Positions 8,706-16,802 of a stretch of DNA of 64,000 nt are shown here, piece after piece. The stretch spans positions 56,812 to 120,811 of the forward strand of contig NZ_JADWYO010000010.1 in NCBI RefSeq assembly GCF_022414595.1. Reading direction: 5' to 3'. How positions within the stretch are numbered: the stretch's first letter is position 1; every line of letters starts with the position of its first letter. Origin of the DNA: Streptomyces sp. MUM 203J (GTDB lineage: Bacteria; Actinomycetota; Actinomycetes; Streptomycetales; Streptomycetaceae). Below the pieces are notes generated by a model that saw only the letters and a list, made by a program, of their open reading frames with translations, made no database searches and was not told the origin of the DNA. Both the position numbers and the translations under genes were made by a program.

Positions 8706-10121
8706 TCAGCCGACCGCGCCCTCCATCTGCAGCTCGATCAGCCGGTTCAGCTCCAGGGCGTACTCCATGGGCAGCTCCTTGGCGATCGGCTCGACGAAGC
8801 CGCGCACGATCATGGCCATGGCCTCGTCCTCGGACAGGCCGCGGCTCATCAGGTAGAAGAGCTGGTCCTCGGACACCTTGGAGACGGTCGCCTCGTGGCC
8901 CATGGACACGTCGTCCTCGCGCACGTCCACGTACGGGTACGTGTCGGAGCGGGAGATCGTGTCGACGAGCAGGGCGTCGCAGAGCACGTTGGACTTGGCC
9001 CCCGGGGCGCCCTCACCGATCTCGATGAGACCGCGGTAGGAGGTGCGGCCACCGCCTCGCGCCACCGACTTGGAGACGATGTTGGAGGAGGTGTTCGGCG
9101 CCATGTGGACCATCTTGGCGCCCGCGTCCTGGTGCTGGCCCTCGCCGGCGAAGGCGATGGACAGGGTCTCGCCCTTGGCGTGCTCGCCCATCAGGTAGAC
9201 GGCCGGGTACTTCATGGTGACCTTGGAGCCGATGTTGCCGTCGACCCACTCCATGGTCGCGCCCTCGTAGGCCACGGCCCGCTTGGTGACCAGGTTGTAG
9301 ACGTTGTTCGACCAGTTCTGGATGGTCGTGTACCGGCAGCGCGCGTTCTTCTTGACGATGATCTCGACGACGGCGCTGTGCAGCGAGTCGGAGGAGTAGA
9401 TCGGCGCGGTGCAGCCCTCGACGTAGTGCACGTAGGCGCCCTCGTCGACGATGATCAGCGTCCGCTCGAACTGGCCCATGTTCTCGGTGTTGATCCGGAA
9501 GTAGGCCTGCAGCGGGATGTCCACGTGCACGCCCGGCGGCACGTAGATGAAGGAGCCGCCGGACCACACGGCGGTGTTCAGCGAGGCGAACTTGTTGTCA
9601 CCGACCGGGATGACCGTGCCGAAGTACTCCTTGAAGAGCTCCGGGTGCTCCTTCAGCGCGGTGTCCGTGTCGAGGAAGATGACGCCCTGCGACTCCAGGT
9701 CCTCGCGGATCTGGTGGTAGACGACCTCGGACTCGTACTGGGCGGCGACACCGGCGACGAGGCGCTGCTTCTCCGCCTCGGGGATGCCGAGCTTGTCGTA
9801 CGTGTTCTTGATGTCCTCCGGCAGGTCCTCCCAGGACTCGGCCTGGCGCTCGGTGGACCGCACGAAGTACTTGATGTTGTCGAAGTCGATGCCGGACAGG
9901 TCGGAGCCCCAGGTCGGCATGGGCTTCTTGTCGAAGAGGCGCAGACCCTTCAGCCGCAGCTTGAGCATCCACTCCGGCTCGTTCTTCTTCGCGGAGATGT
10001 CTCGGACGACGTCCTCGTTGAGTCCGCGCTTCGCGGCGGAGCCGGCCGCGTCGGAGTCGGCCCAGCCGTACTCGTACCGACCCAGGCCCTCAAGCTCGGG
10101 GTGGCTGATCTCGGTGGTCAT
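8706..10121 (-). CDS. sufB: Fe-S cluster assembly protein SufB
   Basis: The 471-residue scaffold subunit of SufBCD carries the expected blocks: [42 protein letters not shown] with the conserved cysteine, [20 protein letters not shown], and the C-terminal [20 protein letters not shown]. Start ATG 10119-10121 ([12 protein letters not shown]) overlaps the sufR stop in ATGA, so the repressor gene and the first structural gene are translationally coupled. Confidence 0.95.
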   Translation of the reverse strand: MTTEISHPELEGLGRYEYGWADSDAAGSAAKRGLNEDVVRDISAKKNEPEWMLKLRLKGLRLFDKKPMPTWGSDLSGIDFDNIKYFVRSTERQAESWEDLPEDIKNTYDKLGIPEAEKQRLVAGVAAQYESEVVYHQIREDLESQGVIFLDTDTALKEHPELFKEYFGTVIPVGDNKFASLNTAVWSGGSFIYVPPGVHVDIPLQAYFRINTENMGQFERTLIIVDEGAYVHYVEGCTAPIYSSDSLHSAVVEIIVKKNARCRYTTIQNWSNNVYNLVTKRAVAYEGATMEWVDGNIGSKVTMKYPAVYLMGEHAKGETLSIAFAGEGQHQDAGAKMVHMAPNTSSNIVSKSVARGGGRTSYRGLIEIGEGAPGAKSNVLCDALLVDTISRSDTYPYVDVREDDVSMGHEATVSKVSEDQLFYLMSRGLSEDEAMAMIVRGFVEPIAKELPMEYALELNRLIELQMEGAVG

Positions 10122-10921
10122 GCGGGGTTCCTCCCGGCCGTACTGACGGATGCTGTCGAAGGGGTCTTCTGGGTCTTTGCGGATCTGGCTGCGGTCTTCC
10201 GCGGTTTTCGGCGTCCCGGGTCGTCGCCGTGCGCGCCGTGCGGGATGAACGTCGTGCAGACGCCGTCGCCGTGCGCGATGGTGGCCAGGCGCTGGACGTG
10301 GGTGCCGAGCAGCCGGGAGAAGATCTCCGTCTCCGCCTCGCAGAGCTGCGGGTAGCGCTCCGCCACATGGGCGACCGGGCAGTGGTGCTGGCACAGCTGC
10401 TGGCCGACCTGCCCGGCAGGGGCCTTGCGGGCCGTGGCAGCGTACCCGTCGGCGGTCAGGCACCTGGCCAGCGCCTCGGCGCGGGCCTCCGCCGGTGCGG
10501 CCTCGACGGCCTCCCGGTACGTCTCGACCTGGGCCTCGACCCGGTCGCGCGCGAAGGCCGCGACCGCGGCCTCGCCTCCGGCGTTCTGCTCGATCCAGCG
10601 CAGGGCGTCGACGGCCAGGGTGTCGTACGACTGGTCGAAGGCGTCCCGGCCGCAGTCGGTCAGGGCGAACACCTTGGCGGGCCGGCCACGGGTACGGGCC
10701 CCGTAGACACGCTGCTCACGCGGGGCGACCACGTCGTCGGCGACGAGTGCGTCGAGGTGCCGCCGGACGGCGGCCTGGGTGAGGCCGAGCCGCTGGGCGA
10801 GTTCCGCCACGGTGGACGGACCGTGGTCCAGGATCGACCGCGCGACCCGGTTGCGCGTCGAGCGCTCCCCGGTAGCGAACTCCTCCCCGGAGGCTGCGGG
10901 GGTCGCACCGACGTTTTTCAC
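10118..10921 (-). CDS. sufR: SufR-type iron-sulfur transcriptional repressor of the suf operon
   Basis: The 267-residue regulator has an N-terminal winged helix-turn-helix (about residues 24-85; [20 protein letters not shown]) and a C-terminal sensor region with clustered cysteines C177, C181 and C194 ([18 protein letters not shown]) plus C222. SufR proteins bind an Fe-S cluster through such cysteines and repress suf when clusters are sufficient. I place the start at GTG 10919-10921 (residues [10 protein letters not shown] follow), not at the longer upstream start, because the family similarity begins there. It has a basic low-complexity tail of about 35 residues. It is the first gene of the operon and probably autoregulated. 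Confidence 0.9.
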   Translation of the reverse strand: MKNVGATPAASGEEFATGERSTRNRVARSILDHGPSTVAELAQRLGLTQAAVRRHLDALVADDVVAPREQRVYGARTRGRPAKVFALTDCGRDAFDQSYDTLAVDALRWIEQNAGGEAAVAAFARDRVEAQVETYREAVEAAPAEARAEALARCLTADGYAATARKAPAGQVGQQLCQHHCPVAHVAERYPQLCEAETEIFSRLLGTHVQRLATIAHGDGVCTTFIPHGAHGDDPGRRKPRKTAARSAKTQKTPSTASVSTAGRNPA

Positions 10922-10993
10922 AACGCCATTGTTGCGTAATTCCCGAGGGGGTGACAAGCCGCCCCCCGATCACCCGACGGTGCCGTGCATCAC

Positions 10994-11012
10994 TTAGGGA
11001 AACCTAACCTGA
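10994..11012 (-). promoter_or_regulatory. Candidate iron box (DmdR/IdeR-type) upstream of the suf operon
   Basis: Read on the minus strand, the 19 bases are TCAGGTTAGGTTTCCCTAA. They match the actinobacterial IdeR/DmdR consensus TTAGGTTAGGCTCACCTAA at 15 of 19 positions, including GGTTAGG and CCTAA. The site lies 73 bases before the sufR start and 91 bases before the divergent ABC-transporter start, where an iron-dependent repressor could act on either promoter. Binding is inferred from the consensus only. Confidence 0.55.
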
Positions 11013-11102
11013 CCTGCGCAAACGATCACCGGGCCGCCCCGGCCGGGTGTGGCCGAGACCCGTGGGCCGCGCACACCGCGCGGCTCCTTAGACTTCCTTC
11101 CC

Positions 11103-12029
11103 ATGCGATACGAGTCCGCCGTCCAGGTCCGAGGCCTGGTCAAGCGGTACGGGACGAAAACCGCGGTGGACGGGCTCGACCTCGACGTCCGCGCGGGCAC
11201 CGTCACCGCCGTTCTCGGCCCCAACGGAGCCGGAAAGACCACCACGATCGAGACCTGCGAGGGCTACCGGAGGCCGGACGCCGGCACGGTGACCGTCCTG
11301 GGCCTCGACCCCCGGCGGCAGGCAGCCGAGCTGCGCCCCCGCATCGGGGTGATGCTCCAGTCCGGCGGTGTCTACTCGGGCGCCCGCGCCGACGAGATGC
11401 TCCGCCACACGGCGAAACTGCACGCCCACCCGCTGGACGTGGACGCCCTGATCGAGCGCCTCGGCCTCGGCTCCTGCGGCCGCACGGCCTACCGCCGCCT
11501 CTCCGGCGGCCAGCAGCAGCGCCTGGCCCTGGCCATGGCCGTGGTGGGCCGCCCCGAGCTGGTCTTCCTCGACGAGCCGACCGCCGGGCTCGACCCGCAG
11601 GCGCGGCGATCGACCTGGGACCTGGTGCGGGAGCTGCGCGCGGACGGCGTGACCGTCGTCCTGACCACCCACTTCATGGACGAGGCCGAACAGCTCGCGG
11701 ACGACGTGGCGATCATCGACGCGGGCCGCGTCGTCGCCCAGGGAAGCCCCGAGGAGCTGTGCCGGGGCGGCGCCGAGAACTCCCTGCGCTTCTCCGGCCG
11801 CCCCGCCCTGGACCTCGGCTCCCTGCTGAAGGCCCTCCCGGACGGCACGGCCGCCGCCGAGGTCGCCCCCGGCGCGTACCGCATCCACGGCACGGTCGAC
11901 CCGCAGCTGCTGGCCACGGTCACCACGTGGTGCGCCCAGCACGGGGTGATGCCGGACCGCATCGCGGTGGAGCGGCACACGCTGGAGGACGTGTTCCTGG
12001 AACTGACGGGCAAGGAGCTTCGGGCATGA
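11103..12029 (+). CDS. ABC-2 type transporter, ATP-binding protein
   Basis: The 308-residue protein has Walker A GPNGAGKTT (residues 39-47), signature LSGGQQQRLALAMA, and Walker B LVFLDEPTAGLDP followed by the H-loop LTTHFMDEAEQ. The C-terminal domain after about residue 230 is typical of drug/daunorubicin-type ABC-2 exporters. I chose ATG 11103 (MRYESAVQVRGLVKRYG). The partner permease follows after an unusual 79-base interval created by a duplication of this gene's last 34 bases. The substrate is unknown; a neighbouring ctaA and a similar arrangement in other actinobacteria make a link to heme/cytochrome biogenesis possible but unproven. Confidence 0.9.
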   Translation: MRYESAVQVRGLVKRYGTKTAVDGLDLDVRAGTVTAVLGPNGAGKTTTIETCEGYRRPDAGTVTVLGLDPRRQAAELRPRIGVMLQSGGVYSGARADEMLRHTAKLHAHPLDVDALIERLGLGSCGRTAYRRLSGGQQQRLALAMAVVGRPELVFLDEPTAGLDPQARRSTWDLVRELRADGVTVVLTTHFMDEAEQLADDVAIIDAGRVVAQGSPEELCRGGAENSLRFSGRPALDLGSLLKALPDGTAAAEVAPGAYRIHGTVDPQLLATVTTWCAQHGVMPDRIAVERHTLEDVFLELTGKELRA

Positions 12030-12112
12030 CGCACCGCATCTGCCGGGGGTCCGGGGGTCGTCCCCCGGAGAAGAACAGCCTGGAACTGACGGGCAAGGAG
12101 CTTCGGGCATGA
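11996..12112 (+). repeat. 34-bp direct repeat pair spanning an 83-bp duplication between two ABC-transporter genes
   Basis: Bases 11996-12029 and 12079-12112 are identical over 34 bases, including the end of the ATPase gene, its stop codon, and an AAGGAG ribosome site. The 49 bases between them contain a perfect 8-bp inverted repeat (TCCGGGGG/CCCCCGGA, 12050-12057 and 12062-12069). The second copy provides the ribosome site and overlapping stop for the permease start at 12109, so without the duplication the two genes would overlap in ATGA. Confidence 0.9.
12026..12112 (+). CDS. 28-codon bridging mini-ORF created by the duplication
   Basis: An ATG at 12026 overlaps the stop of the ATPase gene (ATGA), reads 28 codons (MTHRICRGSGGRPPEKNSLE, then the duplicated LTGKELRA end), and stops at 12110-12112 overlapping the permease ATG at 12109, again as ATGA. 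AAGGAG lies just upstream of both starts. It is probably not a functional peptide, but it preserves stop-start translational coupling across the insert. Confidence 0.35.
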   Translation: MTHRICRGSGGRPPEKNSLELTGKELRA

Positions 12113-12876
12113 GCACAGGTACCTATGCCCCCAGGCCGGGCGCCGCGCCCGTGGGCCGGATGATCGCCGCGCAGGCGGCCCTGGAGACGAGGATGCTGCT
12201 CCGCAACGGGGAACAGCTCCTCCTGACGGTGATCATCCCGTCGCTCCTCCTGGTGCTGTTCTCGACCGTCGACATCGTCGACACCGGCGAGGGCAGGGCG
12301 GTGGACTTCCTGGCACCAGGGGTGCTCGCCCTGGCGGTCATGTCGACGGCGTTCACCGGCCAGGCCATCGCCACGGGCTTCGAGCGCCGCTACGGGGTGC
12401 TGAAGCGCCTGGCCGCGTCGCCGCTCCCCCGCTGGGCGCTGATGACGGCGAAGACCCTGTCGGTGCTGGTCACGGAGATCCTCCAGATCGTGCTGCTGAC
12501 AGCCATCGCCCTGGCACTGGGCTGGTCGCCGCACGGCAGCCCGGTCTCCGTGCTCCTCCTCCTGGTGGCGGGCACGGCGGCGTTCTCGGGCCTCGGCCTG
12601 CTGATGGCGGGCACCCTCAAGGCCGAGGCGACGCTGGCGGCGGCGAACCTGGTCTTCCTGCTGCTGCTCGTGGGCGGCGGGGTGGTCGTCCCGCTGGACA
12701 AGTTCCCGGACGCGGCGCGGGCGGCGCTGGAACTGCTGCCGATCTCGGCGCTGTCGGGCGGACTGCGGGACGTGCTCCAGGAAGGGGCCGGGGTGCCGTG
12801 GGGCCAGCTCGGCATCCTGCTGGCCTGGGCGGCGGCGGGGCTCACCGCGGCGGCCCGCTTCTTCCGCTGGGAGTAG
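12109..12876 (+). CDS. ABC-2 type transporter permease
   Basis: The 255-residue integral membrane protein has about six hydrophobic helices, including LLLTVIIPSLLLVLFSTVD, FLAPGVLALAVMSTAFTGQA and VFLLLLVGGGVVVPL. The ERRYGVLKRLAASPL motif after the second helix is characteristic of ABC-2 permeases. It pairs with the ATPase just upstream. ATG 12109 has AAGGAG 9 bases before it. It is likely an exporter; the substrate is unknown. Confidence 0.88.
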   Translation: MSTGTYAPRPGAAPVGRMIAAQAALETRMLLRNGEQLLLTVIIPSLLLVLFSTVDIVDTGEGRAVDFLAPGVLALAVMSTAFTGQAIATGFERRYGVLKRLAASPLPRWALMTAKTLSVLVTEILQIVLLTAIALALGWSPHGSPVSVLLLLVAGTAAFSGLGLLMAGTLKAEATLAAANLVFLLLLVGGGVVVPLDKFPDAARAALELLPISALSGGLRDVLQEGAGVPWGQLGILLAWAAAGLTAAARFFRWE

Positions 12877-12937
12877 GCGCGTCCACTTTGCACCCCCCTC
12901 GTGAACGGATGCACAAGCCCCCGCCTACGATGAACCC

Positions 12938-13906
12938 GTGCTGAACCCCCTCGCCCTCATCGCGCAGCGCTGGACCCCGTCCCCCCGCACCCTCAGGCGA
13001 GCCACGCTGGCCGCCGTCGTCATGTCGGTCGTCATCATCGTGACCGGCGGTGCCGTCCGGCTGACCGGTTCCGGCCTCGGCTGCGACACCTGGCCCAAGT
13101 GCACGGACGACAGCCTGTTCGCCACGCCCGAGCAGGGCCTGCACGGAGCGATCGAGTTCGGCAACCGCATGCTGACCTACGTCCTGTCGGCGGCGGTCGG
13201 CTGGGCGATCATCGCGACCCGCTCGACGAAGCCGTGGCGCCGGGGGCTCAGCCGCCTGGGCTGGCTCCAGTTCTGGATCGTGCTGAGCAACGCGGTCATC
13301 GGCGGCATCACGGTGTGGATGGGCCTGAACCCCTGGACGGTGGCGGGCCACTTCATCGCCGCGAACGCGCTGCTTACGGTGGCGACCGTCACCTGGATCC
13401 GCGCCGGCGAGGGCGACGCGACCCCGCGACCCCGTGTACCGGGCCCGGTGAGGAAACTGGGCTGGGCGCTGGTCGCGGCAGCAGGCGTCCTGATCGTCGC
13501 AGGTACGGGGGTCACCGGCTCCGGCAAGCACGCGGGCGACAGCAGTGACGTCCCGCGCATGCCCTTCGACTACGCGTCGGTGGCCCAGGCCCACGCGATG
13601 CTCGCGTGGCTGGTCTGCGCCCTGGCCGTGGCGATGTTCCTGGCCCTCCGCGTGGTGGACGCCCCCGACGACCTCCGGGCCCGGGCCCGCGACCTGCTGC
13701 TGGTCCTCCTCCTCCAGGGCGGGATCGGCTACGCCCAGTACTTCACGGGCGTCCCGGAACTCCTGGTCGGCACCCACATGCTCGGCTCGGCCCTCCTGTG
13801 GATCGCGGTCCTGCGGCTGGCCCTCGCGATGCGCGAACGCCCGTCGGGACCGGCGGCCCCGGTCCCGCCCCAGCCCGCGGCCACGGAGCCAGCCACCACA
13901 GCTTGA
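12938..13906 (+). CDS. ctaA: Heme A synthase (COX15/CtaA family)
   Basis: The 322-residue, roughly eight-helix membrane protein oxidises the methyl group of heme O to give heme A for aa3-type cytochrome oxidase. It has the first-helix motif GGAVRLTGSGLGC, the cysteine pair C49/C55 (CDTWPKC) in the first external loop, and further histidines in AGHFIAANALL, AQAHAMLAW and VGTHMLGSALL. At the usual ExxHR position it reads E73-F-G-N76-R, so asparagine replaces the histidine found in many homologues. The start is GTG 12938. Heme O synthase (ctaB) lies at 30720-31661; in related genomes these are close together, and here the accessory block lies between them. Confidence 0.9.
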   Translation: MLNPLALIAQRWTPSPRTLRRATLAAVVMSVVIIVTGGAVRLTGSGLGCDTWPKCTDDSLFATPEQGLHGAIEFGNRMLTYVLSAAVGWAIIATRSTKPWRRGLSRLGWLQFWIVLSNAVIGGITVWMGLNPWTVAGHFIAANALLTVATVTWIRAGEGDATPRPRVPGPVRKLGWALVAAAGVLIVAGTGVTGSGKHAGDSSDVPRMPFDYASVAQAHAMLAWLVCALAVAMFLALRVVDAPDDLRARARDLLLVLLLQGGIGYAQYFTGVPELLVGTHMLGSALLWIAVLRLALAMRERPSGPAAPVPPQPAATEPATTA

Positions 13907-13993
13907 GCCTCCACGCGGGGCAAGCGCTCGGCGCCTGGGGCACACCTCTCGGCACCCCATGGTGTCCCCCACACGCCGAACAGCCCTGAAGCG

Positions 13994-14027
13994 GGCCGGG
14001 CCCGTCATGCGCCCGACGTGCCCGGCC
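13994..14027. terminator. Hairpin after ctaA
   Basis: An inverted repeat GGCCGGGC (13994-14001) with GCCCGGCC (14020-14027) forms an 8-bp GC stem about 90 bases after the ctaA stop and just before the end of the leftward small genes. It is a plausible bidirectional terminator without a U-tract, as is common in streptomycetes. Confidence 0.45.
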
Positions 14028-14037
14028 GGAGCTTGAG

Positions 14038-14241
14038 TCACGTGGTCGTGTTGGCGGCACACCCGGGACTCCAGGGGCACTGGCAGAGGGGCCACGCTGA
14101 AGAGAACATGGGCGCCAGGTCCTCTGTGCTGCGGATCACCCTCGTGGGCCCCCAGGTCCTCCCAGAATCCCTGGACACGCGCATCGTCAGCAGCGGACGT
14201 TCAGCGTTCATGGAGGTGCTCTTCGCCTGCGGCGCCGTCAC
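14038..14241 (-). CDS. Small hypothetical protein, second gene of a divergent pair
   Basis: The 67-residue protein starts at GTG 14239-14241, overlapping the stop of the upstream 66-residue gene in GTGA, with GGAGGGG before it. The core reads MRVSRDSGRTWGPTRVIRST, followed by a short cysteine-containing segment (WPLCQCPWSPGC). Proteins with this RVSRDxGRTWG signature are, in my recollection, recurrent small streptomycete proteins located beside XRE regulators. Function is unknown. The C-x-C-x5-C cluster could bind metal. Confidence 0.6.
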   Translation of the reverse strand: MTAPQAKSTSMNAERPLLTMRVSRDSGRTWGPTRVIRSTEDLAPMFSSAWPLCQCPWSPGCAANTTT

Positions 14242-14438
14242 TGGTGCCCCTCCGGATGGCGGCGCAGGAGAACGTTGCAGTCGGAGACCGTCGTCATGTC
14301 GCCCCCGGCTCGGGCACGTTCTCGGACCTCGGCCAGTTCGGTACATCCCGCACAGCTGTCCACCGGGGCGGGCTCATGGTCGGTCAGGCGCAGGGGAAGC
14401 TCTACGGGCCGTGTGCTGTAGCGCGTCGGTTCGGTCAT
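14238..14438 (-). CDS. Small cysteine-containing hypothetical protein, divergent from the XRE/TPR regulator
   Basis: The 66-residue protein (MTEPTRYSTRPVELPLRLTD, then an APVDSCAGCTELAEVR block and SDCNVLLRRHP) carries a C-x2-C motif at residues 29-32 and one more cysteine at 54. It starts at ATG 14436-14438, 75 bases from the divergent regulator start at 14514, so the two probably share a promoter region. It is translationally coupled to the gene at 14038-14241. Function is unknown; it may act with the regulator. Confidence 0.65.
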   Translation of the reverse strand: MTEPTRYSTRPVELPLRLTDHEPAPVDSCAGCTELAEVRERARAGGDMTTVSDCNVLLRRHPEGHQ

Positions 14439-14513
14439 GACAGCCAGCGTCCGCCTATAGCGGATCCAGGAGTAGCGGCCTGCTGTCGGCCAGTTGTAGG
14501 CCAGACTTGAGCC

Positions 14514-15689
14514 ATGCACAGCAGCATCGGGGCCAACATCAAGCGCCTTCGTCGGCAACTTGGTTGGTCGCAGACACGGTTGGCATACGAGGTGTGTCGT
14601 TCCTCCGGGGTCGTCGGGGAGCCCGTAGGACGCCAGGAGGTGTCCCGATGGGAAACCGGCAAGCGGACCCCACGGGAGTGGCTTCCGTTCATTGCCAAGG
14701 CCCTCGGAGTACCGGTTTCGGCTCTCACGAGAGCGCAGGGAGCGGATGCCTCGCTGCTGTTGCCCACTACGAGGGAACAGCGCCGAGACGACTACGCACA
14801 GAGCATCCGAAGCATTTCCCAGCGGCTGATCGCCCTGGACAACGAACTGCACGGTCTCCCCATCGCCGCGAGCGCCGTCCGGGCCTTCGCGACCGTACAC
14901 CGGCGTCTTGGGGAGGGTGATTACGAGCCTCGGTACGAGCGCGAGATCCGGGCCGCCGCCGCCGAGCTCGCGGAAATCGCCAACTGGGCACTCTTCAATG
15001 AGGGGAACTTCAAGGCGTCCCGTAGGTACGGCCAGGAAGCGATCTTCCTTGCGAAGCTTGCCGGTGATCGTTCCACAGAGCTGATCACGCTACAGAACCT
15101 CGGGATGCTGGCCGGGTGGACGGGCAGGGCCCGGGAAGAACTGGCCATCGCCGGATCCGTGCTTGATCAAGGGGGGCTGAGCCCAAGGGTTGAGGCCTTG
15201 TTCCGAGCGCGAGAGGGGCAGGGTCTGGCAGGCTCGGGACGAGCCACAGAGGCCGAGCGTGTCTTCGACAAGGCGCGCTCTCTACTCCAGGACAGCGCTC
15301 CGGGTACGGAGCCATCCTGGGCATGGTGGGTCTCGGATCAGGAGATCGACAGGCAGCAAGGGCGTATACTCCACGAGACGGGGCGGTATGCAAAGGCCAT
15401 CCCCCTCTTGGAGCGGGCCATGGAGGCTGACGGGGCGGGGGTCGGTTATGCCAACGTGGCCCGCGTGCGGCTGCTGGACAGCCTGCTCCAGGTGGAGGAC
15501 TGGTGGACGGCGGAGCAGGAAACTCTGAAGCTGATGCACTCAGTGAGAGAGATGGCCAGCGTCGCGACCCTCAACATCTTGGAGCGAGTAGTCGACCAAG
15601 GCAGGAATCTGCCTGGTGCTCCCAGAAGTCTCCGCGAGGCACTGCACGAGATCGAATCAACCATGAGGGACGATCCGTACGAAATCTGA
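14514..15689 (+). CDS. XRE-family helix-turn-helix regulator with TPR-like C-terminal domain
   Basis: The 391-residue protein has an N-terminal XRE helix-turn-helix (about residues 5-65: IGANIKRLRRQLGWSQTRLA, then RQEVSRWETGKRTP). A long alpha-helical region with TPR-like repeats follows (for example NEGNFKASRRYGQEAIFLAK and HETGRYAKAIPLLERAMEAD). Such proteins often sense a peptide or small ligand through the TPR part. It is divergent from the two small genes at 14038-14438, which are its likely targets or partners. Base composition is slightly lower in GC than the flanking core. Confidence 0.82.
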   Translation: MHSSIGANIKRLRRQLGWSQTRLAYEVCRSSGVVGEPVGRQEVSRWETGKRTPREWLPFIAKALGVPVSALTRAQGADASLLLPTTREQRRDDYAQSIRSISQRLIALDNELHGLPIAASAVRAFATVHRRLGEGDYEPRYEREIRAAAAELAEIANWALFNEGNFKASRRYGQEAIFLAKLAGDRSTELITLQNLGMLAGWTGRAREELAIAGSVLDQGGLSPRVEALFRAREGQGLAGSGRATEAERVFDKARSLLQDSAPGTEPSWAWWVSDQEIDRQQGRILHETGRYAKAIPLLERAMEADGAGVGYANVARVRLLDSLLQVEDWWTAEQETLKLMHSVREMASVATLNILERVVDQGRNLPGAPRSLREALHEIESTMRDDPYEI

Positions 15690-15710
15690 TGCACCTGATT
15701 GGACTGCCCG

Positions 15711-15757
15711 CGCGCCCCGCAGGAGAACAGCAGCCCACCGAAGGGCGTGGCCTCCAG
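15711..15757 (-). pseudogene. 47-bp fragment of an amidohydrolase-like gene
   Basis: These bases match 29341-29387, inside the intact amidohydrolase-like gene at 29175-30206, at 44 of 47 positions and in the same orientation. Read on the minus strand they encode LLEATPFGGLLFSCGARG, against LEATPFGRLMFSCGARG in the intact gene. Sequence on both sides is unrelated, and no start or stop of that gene is nearby. It is a relic of recombination or of a lost second copy. Confidence 0.7.
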
Positions 15758-16170
15758 TAGCTCGGCGCCACGGCGATCCGCCCACCGGCCTGGGCGTAGT
15801 CATGCCGATCAAGACCTGCTCACCGTCGTCGTCCAGTATCAGTACAGGAGCGCTGTTCGGCAGCGGCGAGCTTCCGCCACCCGACCCTGCGGCGATCTCG
15901 CGGATCCGGCACCACGGCACGACTTCCTTGCGTAGCAGAGTGCGGTGGGTGATGCCGACTTCGTCTACCCGAACACCGATCCGCGCCCCGCAGACCGCGA
16001 CGACCCGCCCCCATACATCCGCCGGAGGCTCCGATGACGATGCCGGGGATCGTGGGATCGTCGGTGCGGATCCCCGCTCCGAGGCCGAAGAATGCCGGGC
16101 CCGCGAGGACCAGGACCATCCTCTGCCCGACACTGCCGAACGTGACCGGCGCCATGTTCCGCCGTGTCAT
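15758..16170 (-). pseudogene. Frameshifted remnant of a small membrane/PH-like protein
   Basis: From ATG 16168-16170 the minus strand reads MTRRNMAPVTFGSVGQRMVL, a membrane helix (VLAGPAFFGLGAGI) and PTIPGIVIGASG. The recognisable continuation then lies in another frame (VGITHRTLLRKEVVPWCRIR, then APVLILDDDGEQVLIG), so there is a frameshift near 16030. The likely C-terminus is lost at the junction with the amidohydrolase fragment. The intact form would be a one- or two-helix membrane protein with a PH-like domain. There is no intact reading frame and no gene function remains. Confidence 0.6.
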
Positions 16171-16389
16171 GCCATCCTCCCCTCCGCCGCTAACGCCAGC
16201 ACCCATCCTGGTCACTCCCTCCCCAGTTGCCTGCATATCGGCAGGCACGCTGTGGACGCCTCCTGGCCTGCGCGGCCGGACAGCGCCGGAGCCGCAGAAG
16301 CCCCAGTCACCGGAGAGCGGCCGGTTCCGGGGACACCGGAACCGGCCGCATCGACCAGACATGCCGAGACTTACGCCCGACACCGCTTC

Positions 16390-16653
16390 TCAGCGGAATG
16401 TGATGACGACACCATCGATGAACGCCGCGGCGCCTATGACCGTGAATCCCACGCCCAGCACGCGCGCAAGGATCTGCGTCTCCTTCTCTCCACGAGGAGA
16501 AAACCCGGACAATGTACGCAATTTGCTTATCTTGCCCGGTTTTCTTGCATTAGCCAGGAACCAGACACCTACAAAGAGAAGGGGGAGCGCAACGCTGAAG
16601 ATCAAGAACAGTTGCCCACCTACCGAGAGCTGCTCCTTGGCGAGGTCAGTCAC
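16390..16653 (-). CDS. Small two-helix membrane protein downstream of the RHS gene
   Basis: The 87-residue protein starts at GTG 16651-16653 with a strong GGAGG site 4 bases upstream. It has two hydrophobic segments (GGQLFLIFSVALPLLFVGVW and VLGVGFTVIGAAAFIDGVV) separated by a basic loop. The DNA is visibly richer in A and T than the core genes. Function is not recognised. Its position after the RHS gene makes an immunity-type or accessory role possible but unproven. Confidence 0.6.
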   Translation of the reverse strand: MTDLAKEQLSVGGQLFLIFSVALPLLFVGVWFLANARKPGKISKLRTLSGFSPRGEKETQILARVLGVGFTVIGAAAFIDGVVITFR

Positions 16654-16802
16654 GCTTCCTCCAGAGAGAGTTAGATGAAAAGCTCAAGGGGCCGCCCACC
16701 TCGACTCGCCCCTTCAGGTCAGCAACTCGACGCCGGGAACCACAAGAGCCTGTCATCAATAACATCACAGCCTGGAAGCAATAATCCATAGCGGCCAAAA
16801 AC

